Shown: positions 26,004 through 36,915, numbered from the stretch's first letter. The stretch is DNA of 64,000 nucleotides from Chryseobacterium jejuense (GCF_900100075.1 NZ_FNEG01000004.1:248001-312000); one strand, 5' to 3'. Program-made: numbers and translations. The notes: a model not told the origin generated them from the letters alone.

Positions 26004-28262
26004 ATGTTAAAGAAAACCGCCATTGTAAGCTTATTCACCTTTATTTCTGTTTCTTATATGGCCCAGAACAATACTCCCGTTTATTTAGATGAATCAAAAC
26101 CTGTAGAAGAGCGTATCAAAGATGCTCTTTCCAAAATGACCCTGGAAGAAAAAGTAGCTATGCTTCACGCACAGTCGAAATTCAGTTCTCCTGGTGTTCC
26201 AAGATTAGGAATTCCTGAATTCTGGACAACTGATGGTCCTCACGGGGTACGCCCTGAAGTAATGTGGGACGAATGGGATCAAGCCGGATGGACTAATGAT
26301 TCTATTATCGCCTACCCTGCCCTAACCGCTCTATCTGCAACATGGAATAAAAAAATGTCATGGAACTATGGTAAAGCATTGGGAGAAGAAGCCCGATACA
26401 GAAAGAAAGATATTCTTTTAGGACCTGGAGTTAACATCTACAGAACTCCATTGAATGGAAGAAACTTTGAATACATGGGTGAAGATCCTTATCTGACTTC
26501 AAAAATGGTGGTTCCTTATATCAAAGGGGTACAATCTAACGGAGTAGCCACTTCTGTGAAACATTTTGCCCTGAACAATCAGGAAATGTTCCGTCATACC
26601 AGCAATGTGAATGTGGACGACAGAACTCTTTATGAAATATACCTTCCACCTTTCAAAGCTGCTGTTACAGAAGGGGATTCCTGGACAATCATGGGTGCTT
26701 ATGACCTATATAAAGGTCAATATGCCAGCCAGAATCAATACCTTTTGAATGATATTCTGAAAAAGGAATGGAATTATAAAGGTGTAGTAGTTTCCGATTG
26801 GGGCGCAGTTAACAATACTGAACAAGCGATTCACAACGGATTGGATCTTGAATTCGGATCATGGACCAATGGACTTTCTGCAGGAACTAAAAATGCTTAT
26901 GATAATTATTATCTGGCCAAGCCTTATCTTGATCTGATTAAAGCCGGAAAAGTAGGAACTCAAGAACTGGATGACAAGGTAACCAGACTCCTTCGCCTTG
27001 CTTATAAAACTACCATGAACAGAAATAAGCCTTTCGGAAATATTGCTTCGGAAGAGCACAAAGCTGTGGCTAAAGAAATCGGAGAAGAAGGCGTTGTTCT
27101 ATTAAAAAACCAGGGAAATATCCTTCCGATAGACCTTAATAAAGCTAAAAAAATTGCTGTTATTGGGGAAAATGCCATCAAGATCATGACAGTTGGTGGC
27201 GGATCTTCCTCACTAAAAGTAAAATATGAAACCCTACCATTGGACGGAATCAAATCCAGATTTGGTAAACAATCGGATGTACAGTATGCCAGAGGATATG
27301 TAGGAGACATTGGCGGAGAATATAATGGTGTAAAATCCGGACAGGACTTAAAAGACACCCGTTCAGCAACTGAATTATTAAACGAAGCAGTAGAATTAGC
27401 AAAAAAATCTGACTACGTAATTTTCGTTGGCGGACTGAATAAAGCAGATTTTCAGGATAGTGAAGGAAATGACAGAAAAAGCTATGGATTGCCATATAAT
27501 CAGGACAATGTGATTTCAGCATTAGCCAAAGCCAACAAAAACCTAGCTGTAGTTCTGGTTTCCGGAAACGCTGTTGCCATGCCTTGGATCAAAGAAGTAC
27601 CAACCGTTTTACAGTCATGGTATCTTGGTTCTGAAGCTGGAAATTCTATCGCTTCTATTTTAGCAGGTGATGCTAACCCATCAGGAAAACTTCCGTTTAC
27701 ATTCCCTGTAAAACTTGAAGATAATTCCGCTCATCAGCTTGGAGAATATCCGGGGCAGAAAGACGAATTCGCTGCCGGAAAAGGAAAAGATCAGAAAAAC
27801 CCAATCAATATTACCTATAACGAAGGAGTATTTGTAGGATATCGTTGGCATGACACCAAAAACATCAAACCTCTTTTCAGCTTTGGGCACGGATTGAGCT
27901 ACACTACTTTTGAATTTGGAAAAGCTAAAGCAGATAAAACCACCTTATCACCAAACGATACTATCACCTTTACTGTAACTGTTAAAAATACAGGCAAGAA
28001 AGCAGGAGCCGAGGTTGCACAGCTTTATATCAATGATGTGAAATCATCTGTACCACGCCCTGCTAAAGAGTTAAAAGGTTTTGAAAAGGTGTTTTTAAAT
28101 CCTGGAGAAGAAAAAGAAGTGACTTTCACTATTGACAAGTCAGCTTTAAGTTTCTTTGATGCTCAGAAACACGACTGGGTAGCTGAGCCGGGTGATTTTG
28201 AAGCTTTAATCGGAAATTCTTCGGATGCCATTAAAACAAAAATAAAGTTTACGTTGAAATAG
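26004..28262 (+). CDS. bglX: Glycoside hydrolase family 3 beta-glucosidase, BglX-like
   Basis: 752 residues. A signal peptide (VSLFTFISVSYMAQ) exports it. The GH3 N-domain (about 30-350) has the nucleophile D265 in VVVSDWGAVNN, the C-domain (about 360-600) contains GVVLLKNQGNILPI and a WYLGSEAGNSIASILAGDAN segment, and a fibronectin type III-like domain closes the protein (VTVKNTGKKAGAEVAQLYIN). It cleaves beta-linked glucose or related sugars from oligosaccharides in the periplasm. It is monocistronic with its own promoter and has no SusC/D pair beside it. Confidence 0.93.
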   Translation: MLKKTAIVSLFTFISVSYMAQNNTPVYLDESKPVEERIKDALSKMTLEEKVAMLHAQSKFSSPGVPRLGIPEFWTTDGPHGVRPEVMWDEWDQAGWTNDSIIAYPALTALSATWNKKMSWNYGKALGEEARYRKKDILLGPGVNIYRTPLNGRNFEYMGEDPYLTSKMVVPYIKGVQSNGVATSVKHFALNNQEMFRHTSNVNVDDRTLYEIYLPPFKAAVTEGDSWTIMGAYDLYKGQYASQNQYLLNDILKKEWNYKGVVVSDWGAVNNTEQAIHNGLDLEFGSWTNGLSAGTKNAYDNYYLAKPYLDLIKAGKVGTQELDDKVTRLLRLAYKTTMNRNKPFGNIASEEHKAVAKEIGEEGVVLLKNQGNILPIDLNKAKKIAVIGENAIKIMTVGGGSSSLKVKYETLPLDGIKSRFGKQSDVQYARGYVGDIGGEYNGVKSGQDLKDTRSATELLNEAVELAKKSDYVIFVGGLNKADFQDSEGNDRKSYGLPYNQDNVISALAKANKNLAVVLVSGNAVAMPWIKEVPTVLQSWYLGSEAGNSIASILAGDANPSGKLPFTFPVKLEDNSAHQLGEYPGQKDEFAAGKGKDQKNPINITYNEGVFVGYRWHDTKNIKPLFSFGHGLSYTTFEFGKAKADKTTLSPNDTITFTVTVKNTGKKAGAEVAQLYINDVKSSVPRPAKELKGFEKVFLNPGEEKEVTFTIDKSALSFFDAQKHDWVAEPGDFEALIGNSSDAIKTKIKFTLK

Positions 28263-28626
28263 TAAAGGGTGGAAGATGGAAGCATGAAGATGGAAGTTAC
28301 TATTTGACGGCTAACTAATCTATCTATTAATTTTGTAGAATTTGAGCAGGTTTCTTTTTGGAGCCTGCTTTTTTGTTTCTCATGCAGATCAAACTTATGA
28401 CACAGATCAGATCTCCACATCAATCTGCGTAATTTGCGAAATCTGCGTGAAATTAAATTACTAAGTCATTAAGAAAAATTAAAGATTTTAAGAGAAGTTA
28501 AGTTTCATCAAAGATGAATGAAAAAAACGCTTACCAATAGCTTCAGCTATTTCCTTAACTATCCTTAAAAACTTAAAGCCTCTTAATGGTTCAATTTTTA
28601 GAAAATCTCTCGCTGATTGAGCTGAT

Positions 28627-29060
28627 GACGCAAATTTTTTAGATAAAACGCAAAGAAAATTTGTTGAACCGTTTTATTCCAAGGGAGCTAAGAAGTGCGA
28701 CAAGTCGCTGATGAAGCAATATGATTAACCATGCGCTTAATCAAAATCGATTGCAAATCGATTACTCTCTTAGCTTCCTTACAATATAATGTCAGAATAT
28801 TTTAAAAACTTTACGTTAAATAAAACTATCCGTGATTCGAATTTTAAAAATTTCTCACAGACCAGATGATTACGCAGATTTTTTAGATAAAAACGCAAAG
28901 AAAATTTGTTGAATCGCTTTATTCCAAGGAAGCTAAGAAGTGCGGCAAGCCGCTGATGAAGCAATATGATTAACCATGCGCTTAGAAAGAATCAATGCAA
29001 TTGATTCCCCTTAGCTTCCTTGAAATATAACATCAGAATATTTTAAATCTTTGCGTCAAA
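28627..29060. repeat. Two ~190-bp intergenic repeats with internal inverted repeats
   Basis: 28627-28820 and 28871-29060 are diverged direct copies sharing ACGCAAAGAAAATTTGTTGA, GCTGATGAAGCAATATGATT and AACCATGCGCTTA. Each carries an inner inverted repeat; in the second copy GGAAGCTAAG pairs perfectly with CTTAGCTTCC. They fill most of the 967-base gap at 28263-29229, in which I see no gene. Confidence 0.8.
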
Positions 29061-29173
29061 AAAACTCATAAAGATTAAGGTTTTTAGTAAATCTCTCGCA
29101 GATTTCGCAAATTGTGCAGATTTTTTTGAGCATGTATTTATGTCGTTATAAAAATTGGAACCTTGAAATAAGT

Positions 29174-29200
29174 AAAAAACAGGCCTCAAAATGAAACCTG
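29174..29200 (-). terminator. Terminator of the outer-membrane beta-barrel gene
   Basis: CAGGCCTCA (29180-29188) and TGAAACCTG (29192-29200) form a 9-bp stem including G-U pairs; on the minus strand a U-run follows (29174-29179). It is 30 bases past the stop. Confidence 0.65.
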
Positions 29201-29229
29201 CTTTATATTTAATTGATCTAACACCTCTT

Positions 29230-31407
29230 TTATTTTGCTCCACCAGCATTTTTCTCCACATCTGTTTTTGTGTTTTCTTTCACCTTTTGGTTTCCGAAAC
29301 GCTTTACAAAAGTAACGTTCACCCCGTACCAATCCCATAATTCATATCTTCTGACTGTTCCTCCCTGATTGTAAGTGATATCATCAGAATAAGGTCTTTT
29401 AAAAATATTCATCAGCTGTATACTGGCTTCCATTTGTGTTTTAGGGAATATTTTGGTGATCGAGATATTATGGAATACGTTGGTGTTATTAGCCTGGGTA
29501 TTTCCATTGTTCTGATTGGAAATTTCCATCCACGCACTCAGATTAATGTTCTTATTGAAAAGGTTTGTATAAGAAAGATTGGCTGAACCACCCCAATAAT
29601 TGATATAAGCTTTTCCACCAATATCATTCTTCAAATTGAAATCATGATTATCAATATAGTACCAACCAAATCCAACATTCACATTTAGCTTATTTTTAAG
29701 GAAATTTTGATTGGTATTGGCAAAAAGGTAATATTTCTCAACTCTTCCATTAAAGTTCCCGGGATAAGACACATTTCTTCCACCTTCACTGGAATAAGTG
29801 GTCCAGTAATCCTGATTGGTATACATATATCTTGCAGAAATAAAATACTTTTTCAGGATTCCAAACTTCAGGTAAAGCCTGTCATTAGGGTTAGGATTCA
29901 AATCCATATTTCCTCTGGAATAGGTTCCATCAATAGAGGGTGTTAAAAAAGGATTGAATTCCGAATACCAAGGTCTCCAAATTTTGCGGTCGTAAGTAAG
30001 ACTCAGATCATACTTATCTGAAAAACTGTATTTCAGCAATAAATTAGGGAGAAAAGTGCCATAGCCATCTTTTCTTTCAGTTCCTGCTACATCCTGTCTT
30101 ATCTTAAAATCAATATATTCATATCGAAGTCCGAACCTGGCTTCCAATTTCTTGAAAAACGTTTTACTATAATTAGCATAAACAGAAGTGATATTATCCT
30201 CATAATGGAATCTATCTCTTGTTGAAAGCCCTGCATACTCAGAAGTCCCAAGACTGTATCCATAGAGGTTATTAGGAATAACATGGTTGTTGAATTCTGT
30301 TTTTGCTCCTACTTCAATAGTTCCCCAGGATTTTCCTAAAGGCTGGGTATAATCCACTTTCAGGTAATAATTACGCATCTGGGCATTGTTTATGGATCCT
30401 ATTTCTTTAACCTTGGGATTGTTTACAATTGTCTTATTGATGAGATCATTATTATCATTACCTGAATAATTGGTCCCAAGATTTACATCCAAAATTCTGT
30501 TTTTTTCTTTATCATAATACTTATAAAAAGCATTGGTACCCAAGTTTCGGTAAAAACCATTAGCAGTTTGAGCCTGATGGTAATTTATAAAGTCTTTTTT
30601 ATCATAATCATACTCTCTTCCGTCAGTATTGGACCATGATAAGTTTCTGCTCTGATAAAATTCCAGAACAAGCCCTATATTATTTTTGTCATTCAGTTCA
30701 AATTCAGAAGTAGAGGAAAGGGACGGGGTTTCACTTTTGGAAATGGTTTCATAGCTTAGATCCCTGTTCAATTTTTCATCAGCATAAAACACAAGGTTAC
30801 TGGAGCCTTTTTGTACATAATTATTATTGGCATAACTTCCAATCAGGGTCTGGGTAAATTTCTTCTTATGATAATTCAGGTTAAAGTTAGAATACTGTGT
30901 ATTTTTTGTACTGTGCCTGTTGCTTAGCGAAATACTTCCTTTTAATCCTTCATCATCGCGTTTCTTCAAAACAATATTGATAACAGAACCGGTAGCTTCA
31001 TATCGTGAAGATGGGCTGGTGATCACCTCAATCTTCAATAGATTATCTGCGGGAATCGTTTTAAGATATTCTTTTAATTCTTTTCCTGTAAAAACTGATT
31101 TTCTGTCATTGATATATACAGTCACAGACTGTCCTTCCGCCTTTATAGCATCACTGTTATCAATGCTTACCAGAGGAGTCATTCTCAGAACATCCCATGT
31201 TGTATTTCCGGCTACAATGGCACTGTTGGCCACATTAAAGACAGTTCGGTCTACTTTAGACTCTACTGTAGGTTTTCTCGCCACAATGGTTACCGCTTCA
31301 ATCTCTTTTGCATCGCCTTTTGTAGTGTCCTTCACAGCAGGAGCCTGAGTTTGTGCAAAAGCCAAAGAGCCCGTTAATAGTGCGATAGGAAATAATATTA
31401 CTTTCAT
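29230..31407 (-). CDS. Outer-membrane beta-barrel protein (OMP_b-brl_3, TonB-receptor-like)
   Basis: 725 residues. The signal peptide ends LTGSLAFAQ. A plug-like domain follows (VTIVARKPTVESKVDRTVFN, DVLRMTPLVSIDN, VYINDRKS, LLKIEVITSPSSRYEATGSV), then a long barrel rich in aromatic strands (from about residue 150) ending with a WYGVNVTFVKRFGNQ-like strand and a charged tail. Proteins of this family resemble TonB-dependent receptors but often lack a clear TonB box and carboxypeptidase-like domain, as here. No SusD or transporter is adjacent, so the ligand is unknown. Confidence 0.9.
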   Translation of the reverse strand: MKVILFPIALLTGSLAFAQTQAPAVKDTTKGDAKEIEAVTIVARKPTVESKVDRTVFNVANSAIVAGNTTWDVLRMTPLVSIDNSDAIKAEGQSVTVYINDRKSVFTGKELKEYLKTIPADNLLKIEVITSPSSRYEATGSVINIVLKKRDDEGLKGSISLSNRHSTKNTQYSNFNLNYHKKKFTQTLIGSYANNNYVQKGSSNLVFYADEKLNRDLSYETISKSETPSLSSTSEFELNDKNNIGLVLEFYQSRNLSWSNTDGREYDYDKKDFINYHQAQTANGFYRNLGTNAFYKYYDKEKNRILDVNLGTNYSGNDNNDLINKTIVNNPKVKEIGSINNAQMRNYYLKVDYTQPLGKSWGTIEVGAKTEFNNHVIPNNLYGYSLGTSEYAGLSTRDRFHYEDNITSVYANYSKTFFKKLEARFGLRYEYIDFKIRQDVAGTERKDGYGTFLPNLLLKYSFSDKYDLSLTYDRKIWRPWYSEFNPFLTPSIDGTYSRGNMDLNPNPNDRLYLKFGILKKYFISARYMYTNQDYWTTYSSEGGRNVSYPGNFNGRVEKYYLFANTNQNFLKNKLNVNVGFGWYYIDNHDFNLKNDIGGKAYINYWGGSANLSYTNLFNKNINLSAWMEISNQNNGNTQANNTNVFHNISITKIFPKTQMEASIQLMNIFKRPYSDDITYNQGGTVRRYELWDWYGVNVTFVKRFGNQKVKENTKTDVEKNAGGAK

Positions 31408-31661
31408 GTGAAATCTTAGTTTTATCTATAAGACCACTATACCCTAATATTTGTTACATCGAAAAAATTAAAGAACAGTAATAAACCTCTATGTTTTAAC
31501 AGTTTACAAATTTTAAATTTAGGAATAATTCAAAAAAATAACATTTATTAAGACATGATAAATAATTAAACACTCTTATTTCTACTACTTGTACAATAAA
31601 TTGATAATAGCAATAATTTCCATTAACCAAACTTTAACATATTTATTTTCATTTTACCCAT

Positions 31662-31687
31662 AAAAAAAGCCCGGATCTCACCCGGGC
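31662..31687 (-). terminator. Terminator of the RND / DUF2652 operon
   Basis: GCCCGG (31669-31674) pairs with CCGGGC (31682-31687); on the minus strand a seven-base U-run follows (31662-31668). The rest of the 31408-31732 gap is AT-rich upstream sequence of the beta-barrel gene. Confidence 0.8.
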
Positions 31688-31732
31688 CGCTAGCAATAGC
31701 AAATTTACAAGGATTAAAAAATAAAGAATATG

Positions 31733-32287
31733 CTAGTGTACGTTTTCAAAATAATGAATCATGCCTACTTCTGGTAAGTGATGCTGATCTATATTGAAAT
31801 CAGTTTTCTGATTATGAGTATTTTCTAAAAAAGAATTACTGAATAAAGCATACGAAGGCTGCTGTGCCAATCCATTTTTCAAAAGCTGATGCGCCTCAAC
31901 AATCGTTTTCCCATACAGCTTTCTGAAACTTCCGATATTATATTGCGAAAAGGCTCCATAATGAACGATAAACTTCAGAGACAAATCTATAGTGGTGCTT
32001 AAACTTTTACTCAATTCTTTTATTTTTCTGTTGAATGCATTACGCATTTTCCAAAGCATTCCTGAAATATTCTGATAAGACGGATTTTCATCATAGCGAT
32101 AAAACAAAATGGCATCGCCTTCAATTTCAGAAATTTCAAAATACTGATCGTTCACATCAATCAGCGTAGATAATAGTTGTCTTACAATATATTCTCCTGT
32201 ATAAAGTTTGGTATTGAACACAAATTCTGTAAATCCGCTGAAATCCGGAATTAAAATGATTCCCTCTTGTATATCTGTATTCTTCAT
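31733..32287 (-). CDS. DUF2652 domain-containing protein
   Basis: 184 residues. ILIPDFSGFTEFVFNTKLYT and EISEIEGDAILFYRYDE are the hallmark segments of DUF2652, which resembles the class III nucleotide cyclase fold (Asp in DFSGF, Asp in EGDA) but is short, and activity is not established. It lies 57 bases after the RND outer-membrane gene and ends at a strong terminator, so it is probably the last gene of that transcript. The link to efflux is unexplained. Confidence 0.85.
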   Translation of the reverse strand: MKNTDIQEGIILIPDFSGFTEFVFNTKLYTGEYIVRQLLSTLIDVNDQYFEISEIEGDAILFYRYDENPSYQNISGMLWKMRNAFNRKIKELSKSLSTTIDLSLKFIVHYGAFSQYNIGSFRKLYGKTIVEAHQLLKNGLAQQPSYALFSNSFLENTHNQKTDFNIDQHHLPEVGMIHYFENVH

Positions 32288-32344
32288 AATGATTTTGGAT
32301 TAAAAACCTGCTGCATCTAAAGACGAAGCAGGTTTAATTTTACT

Positions 32345-33757
32345 TTATTGCCATCCGCCACCTACAGAACGGTAAAGCGCAGTTATTGCATTCAATCGTT
32401 GAGCTTTCAGAGAAGCCAGTTCCAATTCGGCATTAAGCTTATTGGTTTGAGCCATGATAACCTCTACATATGTTGCTGAATTATACTTGAATAACAGATC
32501 TGCTTTCTTCACAGCTTCACCGGATTTCACTACCAATCCTTCAGCAATTTTCTGTTGCTCTTCCAGCTTCTGAATCTGCACCAACGCATCAGAAACTTCG
32601 CCTACCGCTTTTAAAACAGATTGCTTAAAACCTATTTCAGCCTGATCTGCTAATACTTTAGACTGCTCATACTGAGTTTTCAGCTGTTTTCCATTCAAAA
32701 TAGGCTGAGCAATAGCTCCGGCAGCCATTCCAAAAAGAGATCCCGGAATACTGAACCATTTGCTAATCTGGAAAGCATTCACTCCACCTTGAGCTGTAAT
32801 ATTCAATGAAGGATACATACTCATTTTAGCAATATGGATTGCTGCCGCGCTTTTTCTCACCTCTAACTCAGCCGTTTTCACATCAGGTCTGTAACTTAAT
32901 AACTCTGACGGAACTCCTGCTGAAATGTGATCGGGAGACTGTACATTATTCAAGCTTGCTTTTCTTTCAATTTTCCCTGGCATGGAACCGGTTAACAGAC
33001 TTAAAGCATTCTCCTGCGTAGCCACAGAACTTTCAATGGCAGGAATCGTTTTCAGGATCTGATCTTTTACAATTTCCTGTTGCTGCACCGCCAAAGCTGT
33101 TGTTAATCCCAACTCCTGTTGCTTCACTAAAAATGTAAGGGTATTATCAGCATACGCTAAATTAGACTTTGTAATTTCCAACTGCGTATCCAGCATCAAA
33201 AGATTATAATACCCTTGAACTACAGCAGCCACCACTTGTGTCTTTACCGCCTTTGCTGCCTCCTGGGTTTTAAGATAGTCTGCCAATGCCTGCTCCTTTC
33301 TTCCTTTAATCTTTCCCCAGATGTCAGCTTCCCACGAAAAATTTAGGGCTGCTGTATAATCTTCCATATATCTTTTTCCCATAAACTGACCTGCCATCAT
33401 TCCGTTCATACTGTTGTCAGAAGGTCGGCTGATATTAGCATTTGCAGTAGCATTGATAGTGGGAACATTTCCCCACTTACTTTGAGTATACGCCAGTGAA
33501 GCAAATTCGATTTGTTTTAAAGCAACTTGCAGATCATTATTCTGCACCATCGCCTTATCAATTAATCCTACCAAAACCGGATCTTTGAAAAAGTCTTTGT
33601 AACCGATTTTTGCAATATTTTCATTCTGCTCCACCACAATACTGTCACTTCTGAAAGCTTCAGGCATCTTCACTTCAGGCTGTTTATACTTTTGAACGCC
33701 ACACGAAACGGCTGTCCCGGAAATGAATGCGATATATGCTATATTTTTAATTTTCAT
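32345..33757 (-). CDS. RND efflux outer-membrane lipoprotein (TolC/OprM/NodT family)
   Basis: 470 residues from the ATG at 33757 (MKIKNIAYIAFISG); the ATG at 33787 would overlap the permease stop. A lipoprotein signal ends SGTAVSC with C19. Two OEP repeats follow; SYRPDVKTAELEVRKSAAAI and YNSATYVEVIMAQTNKLNAE mark the family. It forms the outer-membrane duct of the tripartite pump. It starts 17 bases after the permease gene. Confidence 0.93.
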   Translation of the reverse strand: MKIKNIAYIAFISGTAVSCGVQKYKQPEVKMPEAFRSDSIVVEQNENIAKIGYKDFFKDPVLVGLIDKAMVQNNDLQVALKQIEFASLAYTQSKWGNVPTINATANANISRPSDNSMNGMMAGQFMGKRYMEDYTAALNFSWEADIWGKIKGRKEQALADYLKTQEAAKAVKTQVVAAVVQGYYNLLMLDTQLEITKSNLAYADNTLTFLVKQQELGLTTALAVQQQEIVKDQILKTIPAIESSVATQENALSLLTGSMPGKIERKASLNNVQSPDHISAGVPSELLSYRPDVKTAELEVRKSAAAIHIAKMSMYPSLNITAQGGVNAFQISKWFSIPGSLFGMAAGAIAQPILNGKQLKTQYEQSKVLADQAEIGFKQSVLKAVGEVSDALVQIQKLEEQQKIAEGLVVKSGEAVKKADLLFKYNSATYVEVIMAQTNKLNAELELASLKAQRLNAITALYRSVGGGWQ

Positions 33758-33774
33758 TGTTAAAATCATTTGAA

Positions 33775-36700
33775 TTAATATTCCCAATCCGCATCTGTTA
33801 CTACTTTTCCGTTGATTTTCTCATGCAAAGCCTGGAACATCACAAAAAGTACCGGAACTACAAAAATTCCTAAGATCGTTCCAAAAAGCATCCCTGAAAT
33901 TGCAGCATATCCAATAGAATGGTTACCCATCGCAGATGGTCCTACCACAAAAATCAATGGAAGCAATCCGGTAATAAATGCCAGAGAGGTCATCAAAATA
34001 GGACGTAAACGAGCTTTAGCTCCCTCAACCGCTGAAGCAATAAGACTTTTCCCTGCTCTACGTCTCTGAATGGCAAATTCCACAATCAAAATACCGTTCT
34101 TCGCCAGAAGCCCAATCAACATGACAAGAGCAATCTGAACATAAATATTATTGGATAATTCTGCGAAAGTAATTCCCACAAAAACGCCTGACAATCCTAC
34201 CGGAATAGCGATCAATACAGCTAATGGAAGGATATAACTCTCATATTGTGCTGATAACAGGAAGAATACAAATACAATACACAACCCGAAAATCATCACT
34301 GACTGAGAACTGGATCCTGCTTCTTCACGGCTCATTCCTTTATAATCATAAGTATATCCCGGAGGAAGTACCTGCTTGCTTACTTCTTCTACCGCAGCCA
34401 TTGCCTGACCTGTACTGTAACCCGGAGCAGCCATTACTGTTAAATTGGATGAGTTGAAAAGGTTGAAACGGTCTACTACCTCAGCTCCTGTCGTCTGTTT
34501 TAAGCTTACCAAAGTAGTGATAGGAACCATTTGTCCCAGATTATTCTTAACAAAAAGCCCGTTAAGGGATTCTTTATCCTGTCTTGTTTCTGGAGTAGAC
34601 TGTACTAAAACTCTATAATATTTTCCAAATCTGTTGAAATCAGAAGCCTGAATACTTCCATAATATCCTTGCATCACGCCTAAAACATCAGAAACATTCA
34701 CTCCAAGCTGAGCTGACTTCACCTCATCTACCAATACTTCAAACTGTGGATAGGTAACATCAAATGTTGTAAATGCTACCGCAACTTCCGGTCTCTGCAT
34801 CAAAGCTCCCATCATTCCGTAAGAGATGTTTCCAAGGTTCTGAAGTTCTCCATTGGTACGGTCCTGAAGCACAAGCTCCATCCCACTCGTATTCCCGAAA
34901 CCATCTACTGTTGGCGTATTCAATACAAGAAAATTAGCTCTCTTATCCTGTGAAAGTGTCCCTTGTACCTGTCCGATAATCGCATTGATATCATTTACAG
35001 GACCTCTTTTCCCACCATTTTTTAATTTAACGAAAATAGAAGCTGCAGAAGAAGACATTGATCCACTGAATAAGTTTAATCCATCTACTGAAATTACCTT
35101 GTCTACTGCCGGATTTTTCATCAAAAGATCTTCTGTATCAGAAACTACTTTAGATGTTCTATCTTTAGAAGCTCCCGGAGCCAGATTCGCTGTTACGATA
35201 ATAAAACTCTGGTCTTCATCAGGAATAAATCCTTTTGGAGTCGTCATAGACATCCAGGCAAACAATCCTCCGAATGCTACAATGATCGCCAATGCAATCC
35301 ATTTTTTCTTCAAAAGGAATAATACAGCTTTTCCATAACGGAATGTCAGTTTATTGAAACTTGCATTAAATCCAGCAAAGAAACGGTCTTTAAAGTTCAT
35401 TTTTTCATGATCTCCTCCATGATGTTGTTTAAGGAATAAAGCACATAAAGCAGGACTCAGCGTCAATGCATTGATCGCAGAAATCACAATGGCAATCGCC
35501 AATGTTAAAGCAAACTGCTGATAAAACAACCCTGTAGAACCACTCATAAATGCCACCGGAACGAATACCGCAGACATAATCAACGTGATGGAAACAATGG
35601 CTCCTGTAATCTCACTCATCGCTGACATGGTTGCCGCTCTTGGATTCAGTTTTTTATGCTCCATTTTAGCGTGAACTGCTTCCACCACCACAATGGCATC
35701 GTCTACTACAATTCCAATGGCGAGCACTAGAGCAAACAAGGTCAAAATATTGATAGAGAAACCAAAAACTTTCATGAAGAAAAACGTTCCCACAATAGAA
35801 ACCGGAACTGCAATCGCCGGAATTAATGTGGATCTGAAATCCTGTAGGAAAATATACACCACAATAAATACAAGGATAAATGCTTCAATCAAAGTATGAA
35901 TTACCTGTTCAATAGATTGATCCAACGCTTCTTTAGTAGCATACGGAATTTCATAATCCATTCCTGCCGGGAAAGATTTTTCCAGTTCCTTCATTCTGTC
36001 CTGAAGCGCAATCTGTACTTCATTGGCATTGGATCCAGCCATCTGGAAGATCGCCATCGTTACAGAAGCCTTCTTATTAAAGTTGGATGAAACTGTATAG
36101 CTATAAGCACCGAATTCAACTCTCGCAATATCTTTTAGCTTTAAAACAGAACCATCATTCAATGCTTTAATTGTGATATTCTCGTACTGTTCAGGCTCTG
36201 TGAATTTCCCTTTGTATCGAAGAACATATTCCATTACTTCCTTACTTCTTTCTCCTAATCTTCCGGGTGCCGCCTCAAGGTTTTGAGTCTGAATCGCACG
36301 GGAAACTTCGGATGGAGTAAGATTATAGGAAGCCAGCTTATTCGGATCAAGCCATACACGCATAGAGTAATCTTTGTTACCATACACCATCGCATCTCCT
36401 ACTCCTTTTACCCTTTTTAATTCCGGAACAATATTAATTTTCGCATAGTTCTCAAGGAAAAGATCACTCATTGAACCATCTTTACTGGTTAGAGAAACCA
36501 TTGCAATCATACTGTTCTGCCTTTTTACAGTGGTAATCCCAGCTTGGATTACCTCAGCAGGAAGCTGGTTGGTTACCTGCGCTACTCTGTTCTGAACGTT
36601 AATGGCTGCCTGATCCGGATCTGTTCCCAATTTAAAGATTACAGTGATACTCAATGTACCATCATTACTCGCCGTAGAAGTAATGTAATCCATATTTTCC

Positions 36701-36915
36701 ACTCCATTGATGGCGTTTTCCAACGGCGGAGCCACAGATCTTGCAATCGTTTCAGCATTGGCTCCTGGATAGGCAGCGGTTACCATAACGGTAGGCGGTG
36801 CAATATCCGGGAATTTTGTAATCGGCAGGCTGACCATACCGACGATCCCGAGAATGACCAGCAATACGGAAATAACCGTTGCCAGTACGGGTCTTTTTAT
36901 AATTTTCTTTAACAT
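33775..36915 (-). CDS. RND multidrug efflux permease (HAE1 / AcrB-like)
   Basis: 1046 residues, full length. There are twelve membrane segments and two large periplasmic loops. The proton-relay Asp pair is in GIVVDDAIVVVEAVHAK, with FGLCIVFVFFLLSAQYES in the second half. The porter region PPTVMVTAAYPGANAETIAR starts near residue 40. It expels drugs and other amphiphiles by proton antiport. It sits between the adaptor gene (9 bases upstream) and the outer-membrane gene (17 bases downstream). Confidence 0.96.
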   Translation of the reverse strand: MLKKIIKRPVLATVISVLLVILGIVGMVSLPITKFPDIAPPTVMVTAAYPGANAETIARSVAPPLENAINGVENMDYITSTASNDGTLSITVIFKLGTDPDQAAINVQNRVAQVTNQLPAEVIQAGITTVKRQNSMIAMVSLTSKDGSMSDLFLENYAKINIVPELKRVKGVGDAMVYGNKDYSMRVWLDPNKLASYNLTPSEVSRAIQTQNLEAAPGRLGERSKEVMEYVLRYKGKFTEPEQYENITIKALNDGSVLKLKDIARVEFGAYSYTVSSNFNKKASVTMAIFQMAGSNANEVQIALQDRMKELEKSFPAGMDYEIPYATKEALDQSIEQVIHTLIEAFILVFIVVYIFLQDFRSTLIPAIAVPVSIVGTFFFMKVFGFSINILTLFALVLAIGIVVDDAIVVVEAVHAKMEHKKLNPRAATMSAMSEITGAIVSITLIMSAVFVPVAFMSGSTGLFYQQFALTLAIAIVISAINALTLSPALCALFLKQHHGGDHEKMNFKDRFFAGFNASFNKLTFRYGKAVLFLLKKKWIALAIIVAFGGLFAWMSMTTPKGFIPDEDQSFIIVTANLAPGASKDRTSKVVSDTEDLLMKNPAVDKVISVDGLNLFSGSMSSSAASIFVKLKNGGKRGPVNDINAIIGQVQGTLSQDKRANFLVLNTPTVDGFGNTSGMELVLQDRTNGELQNLGNISYGMMGALMQRPEVAVAFTTFDVTYPQFEVLVDEVKSAQLGVNVSDVLGVMQGYYGSIQASDFNRFGKYYRVLVQSTPETRQDKESLNGLFVKNNLGQMVPITTLVSLKQTTGAEVVDRFNLFNSSNLTVMAAPGYSTGQAMAAVEEVSKQVLPPGYTYDYKGMSREEAGSSSQSVMIFGLCIVFVFFLLSAQYESYILPLAVLIAIPVGLSGVFVGITFAELSNNIYVQIALVMLIGLLAKNGILIVEFAIQRRRAGKSLIASAVEGAKARLRPILMTSLAFITGLLPLIFVVGPSAMGNHSIGYAAISGMLFGTILGIFVVPVLFVMFQALHEKINGKVVTDADWEY

